Shown piece by piece: positions 61,765 to 64,000 of a DNA stretch of 64,000 bases (its first letter is position 1; every line of letters begins with the position of its first letter). The notes below the pieces were generated by a model, which was given only the letters and a program-made list of their open reading frames with translations, was not told the origin of the DNA and searched no databases. The stretch is from Methanoregula sp. UBA64 (GTDB lineage Archaea > Halobacteriota > Methanomicrobia > Methanomicrobiales > Methanospirillaceae). The stretch spans positions 613,229 to 677,228 of the forward strand of contig NZ_DAQC01000001.1 of the NCBI RefSeq assembly GCF_002502735.1, given 5' to 3'. The translations under genes and the position numbers were made by a program.

Positions 61765-63573
61765 TTATGGCTGATATGGCTCTGACAGCTTGATGAGTCT
61801 GAGAATAAAATTTAATGTAGCATAGATTTCCAAAAGCATTTTATATTTTTCGGCATCCGACGCAGTCTCAAACCATTCTAACGTGGGATAGCCTTGTTTA
61901 TGCTTTTTTACATTTACCAATAAATCATGAATTGCATAAACCATAACCCCAAATTCACGATTCCTGTTCTGAGCCTTATTTAGTTCATATGAGTTAAGCG
62001 ATCTGTCATTCAGGAGAGGGTCAACTGTCAATATTGGATCTTTTATTGATGCGTTAATTGCAGTCCATCCATAGGCTGCGTTTGAAAGATCTTTGAGTTC
62101 ATTTGTGGATAATCCAGTTCTTTGTTGGAGTAAGTCTATTAACGGTCTTGTTATACTGATATCAAAATCCAATTTACCATGTGAAGAAAATTTCCTTTCA
62201 TAGTTTTGCAGGTCAATATCCATTCCTCTTTTATAGGAATTAAACAAGTTTTTCGCACCGGCCAATTCATCTGTTGTATCTGCTCGTGCATCTTTTTCAG
62301 ATTTTATCTGTTTTTTAAGGGAGTCTAATACCTTTTTATCAGATTTTGATTGCTCATCAATGGGTTTTTTCATTATTGCCAGAGAGGGTTCATCTGGGAA
62401 ACTCCGTTTTCTCTTGAGTCTATCGTTCGCTTTTTTTATTTCTTGTTCGGCATCATCGAGTTTTCCTTGTTCGGCTAATTTTTGGGCCTTTTCCACATAT
62501 TTTGTGACCACTGTTTCGGATTGGTATCTGTTTTGCGCACCTAATTTTCCAATATATGCCCCGACTTCCCTTAAAAAATCCTCAAGGTTATCTGCAGATT
62601 CAAAATTATTGCGTGGGGCATTTTCACGGAAGTTTTTAGAGACAATATGAATTTCCCCAACTTGCCATTTATTATAGGACGTTTTACATTGTTTTACCAC
62701 AAATGATGTATTCCCAATAGTGAAACCTTTCTTTTTAAAGATGACCCCCCCAATCTCATCAGAAATTAATTGATTATTTTTAGTCGTAACAAACCATGCA
62801 ACAGCAATTTCTTCCCCATTTAGGACAAATTTGTGTTTAATGATTTCATCGAATGATGATATCGCCTTACGTGGAGGTCTAAAAATTTTCTCATTTTGAA
62901 ACATTATCTCTGTTTTTTGGAGCTCAACTCCATTTTTCTTCAGATAATTATTAATTTCCTTCCCCTCCATGAAATTAGGATTAAAGGGTGCAGGAATATT
63001 ATCCTCTAGATATCTTTGAATATCGTCTTTGGTGAAAACAGTTCTTAATTGGGGCAATATTCTCTCTAAGCGAATTATCGTATAGTGATCATTTGCTAAT
63101 GATTCTTCGCGTCCCAACATCAATGTTTTAATTTCGCCGGTAACAGCGGATAACACTTCAAAAACATCTTTGTTTTTATCCATCTCTTCAAGAAGTTTAT
63201 CACAATTAATTTCAATAAGGTACTTTTCACTGCCCTTAGCTTTTGTGATAATTGCCATCCGTTTACAAACAGATATACCACTCCATATTCCTATACCTCT
63301 CCACCCAACATCATCCTCCGTTTTTGATGACCAACCTAGGCGTAATGCATCCCTTAACTCCTCTTTTGTCATCCCTTTTGCGTCATCTTTAATGACGAGA
63401 TTTTCAATCCCGTTTTCCAAATAAATCTCAATTTTGTCTGCTTTACAATCAATGCCATTCTGCACATATTCTCTGATACAATTAAGATTGCCATCGTAAA
63501 GTCCGCGAGTTATCGATTCCAACAAACGAACGCCAATGTCACCAGGTTCGAATTTCAAAAGGTCCCACTCCAC
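61765..63573 (-). CDS. GHKL (Hsp90-like) ATPase with coiled coil
   Basis: The 602-residue protein has a GHKL ATPase domain in the first 200 residues: NCIREYVQNGIDCKAD with Glu35 and Asn39, DDAKGM at 63-68, and GWRGIGIWSG at 90-99, matching the N, G1 and G2 boxes. Residues about 200-340 resemble the second domain of the Hsp90/MutL group. A Lys/Glu-rich coiled coil follows at about 355-440. The last 150 residues are helical. Related stand-alone ATPases occur in phage-defence islands. Here it is the first gene of a minus-strand run with the radical SAM and TIR-STAND genes. Confidence 0.8.
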   Translation of the reverse strand: MEWDLLKFEPGDIGVRLLESITRGLYDGNLNCIREYVQNGIDCKADKIEIYLENGIENLVIKDDAKGMTKEELRDALRLGWSSKTEDDVGWRGIGIWSGISVCKRMAIITKAKGSEKYLIEINCDKLLEEMDKNKDVFEVLSAVTGEIKTLMLGREESLANDHYTIIRLERILPQLRTVFTKDDIQRYLEDNIPAPFNPNFMEGKEINNYLKKNGVELQKTEIMFQNEKIFRPPRKAISSFDEIIKHKFVLNGEEIAVAWFVTTKNNQLISDEIGGVIFKKKGFTIGNTSFVVKQCKTSYNKWQVGEIHIVSKNFRENAPRNNFESADNLEDFLREVGAYIGKLGAQNRYQSETVVTKYVEKAQKLAEQGKLDDAEQEIKKANDRLKRKRSFPDEPSLAIMKKPIDEQSKSDKKVLDSLKKQIKSEKDARADTTDELAGAKNLFNSYKRGMDIDLQNYERKFSSHGKLDFDISITRPLIDLLQQRTGLSTNELKDLSNAAYGWTAINASIKDPILTVDPLLNDRSLNSYELNKAQNRNREFGVMVYAIHDLLVNVKKHKQGYPTLEWFETASDAEKYKMLLEIYATLNFILRLIKLSEPYQP

Positions 63574-63713
63574 TAATTATACTGAGTTAACAATCTTTGT
63601 TACAATAATGCTTGTGTTTTATTACTTACGTATAATCTGACAGGTATAATTTTTTTTATTCATAAATCACCATTTTTCTCGTATCCGGACATTTTGAAGT
63701 TATAATTTGGGAT

Positions 63714-63818
63714 TTATGCGGTACAAATCTTTTCAAAAGAATTTATGACGCCACTCCACATAACCAAAGCGTCTAGATACGGGCCTCTGTTAAGGTTCGG
63801 TAAATGCATTTCTGTCAT
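63714..63818 (-). CDS. Possible 34-residue ORF with a good ribosome-binding site
   Basis: GGAGGT lies seven bases before the ATG at 63818. The peptide begins MTEMHLPNLNRGPYLDALVM and ends with a short, slightly polar segment. No family is recognised. The rest of 63574-64000 shows no gene; it is AT-rich up to about 63780 and GC-rich after. The ORF may be a decayed start or a real small protein. Confidence 0.35.
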   Translation of the reverse strand: MTEMHLPNLNRGPYLDALVMWSGVINSFEKICTA

Positions 63819-63862
63819 CAGCGATACCTCCCCCTCCTCGCTTCGGCTCGGAGTCGCTCGGG

Positions 63863-63956
63863 CGCCTCGTCGGGCCCTCGCTGGGCAAGTGAGAGGAAAG
63901 GGGTTTTAGGATCAAGGTAAGTGCGTAGCGCAAAACCCGACGAGGCGTTTTGCGCG
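63863..63956. repeat. Nested inverted repeats at the right edge
   Basis: CGCCTCGTCGGG at 63863-63874 is perfectly matched by CCCGACGAGGCG at 63937-63948. Overlapping the second arm, GCGCAAAAC (63929-63937) pairs with GTTTTGCGC (63948-63956) around a ten-base loop. The two pairings exclude each other. It could be a structured RNA, an attachment site or the end of a mobile element. Confidence 0.6.
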
Positions 63957-64000
63957 TAGGGCATCGTTTATTTTCCGGATCAAACGGCCAGCCACACTTT

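Noticed and set aside
57171..64000. A second copy of the tRNA 3' end as attachment site
   Set aside because: I looked for it up to the window end and did not find it. The island border must lie outside.

Overview
The window reads as a methanogenic archaeon of the Methanomicrobiales, most like Methanoregula and its relatives (inference from gene content; no database search was possible). The evidence is the methanogenesis gene ftr, four genes for the nickel tetrapyrrole F430 (cfbA, cfbE, cfbD, cfbB), a methanogenesis marker 9 protein, DUF447 and DUF2115 proteins, an F420H2-oxidase-type FprA, pyruvoyl arginine decarboxylase, diphthine-ammonia ligase and a long archaeal FKBP. Starts are mostly ATG or GTG, and ATGA overlaps are common in operons.

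Left accessory region (1 to about 9.3 kb). It mixes AT-rich and GC-rich genes. There is a TerB-N fragment cut by the window edge, a YhcG-like PD-(D/E)XK nuclease, a transaldolase with a split transketolase, two membrane proteins and a DUF104/PIN toxin-antitoxin pair. Four copies of one DEDDh exonuclease gene punctuate it: two intact and nearly identical, two truncated.

Core region (about 9.6 to 57.2 kb). It is GC-rich and carries housekeeping and pathway genes. In order: a Cas4-like nuclease facing an acetyltransferase across an 18-bp iterated inverted repeat; an Agl23-like glycosyltransferase; an iron-sulfur flavoprotein; two DUF2769 proteins; a CDF-like transporter without its usual metal ligands; dph6 with an amidotransferase; a symporter fused to a solute-binding domain; ftr with a 5-formyl-THF cyclo-ligase-like gene; an archaeal pentameric ligand-gated channel homologue; several lipoproteins; FKBP, CYTH, phosphoesterase and radical SAM genes; a MacB-type ABC exporter with an envelope protein; nudC; the leuA-ilvB-ilvN operon; an HPr-kinase-like P-loop protein; a V4R regulator divergent from fprA; a 1.2-kb stretch without a convincing gene; and two runs around F430 synthesis. 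On the minus strand are MMP9, CitG-like and DUF447; facing the other way are cfbA, cfbE, cfbD and cfbB. Then ilvE, whose protein ends in a histone-H1-like lysine/alanine tail.

Right accessory region (57.2 kb to the end). A tRNA-Glu(UUC) gene marks the switch to AT-rich DNA. It holds a TIR-STAND-TPR protein, a radical SAM protein and a GHKL ATPase with a coiled coil, all on the minus strand. This looks like a defence island beside a tRNA. The TIR-STAND protein is the clear immune candidate; the radical SAM and GHKL genes beside it may form an undescribed system.

Several very short genes are proposed from ribosome-binding-site evidence: a lysine-rich miniprotein of 27 to 29 residues, a 41-residue membrane peptide, a 34-residue peptide behind a perfect Shine-Dalgarno site, and a few weaker candidates.
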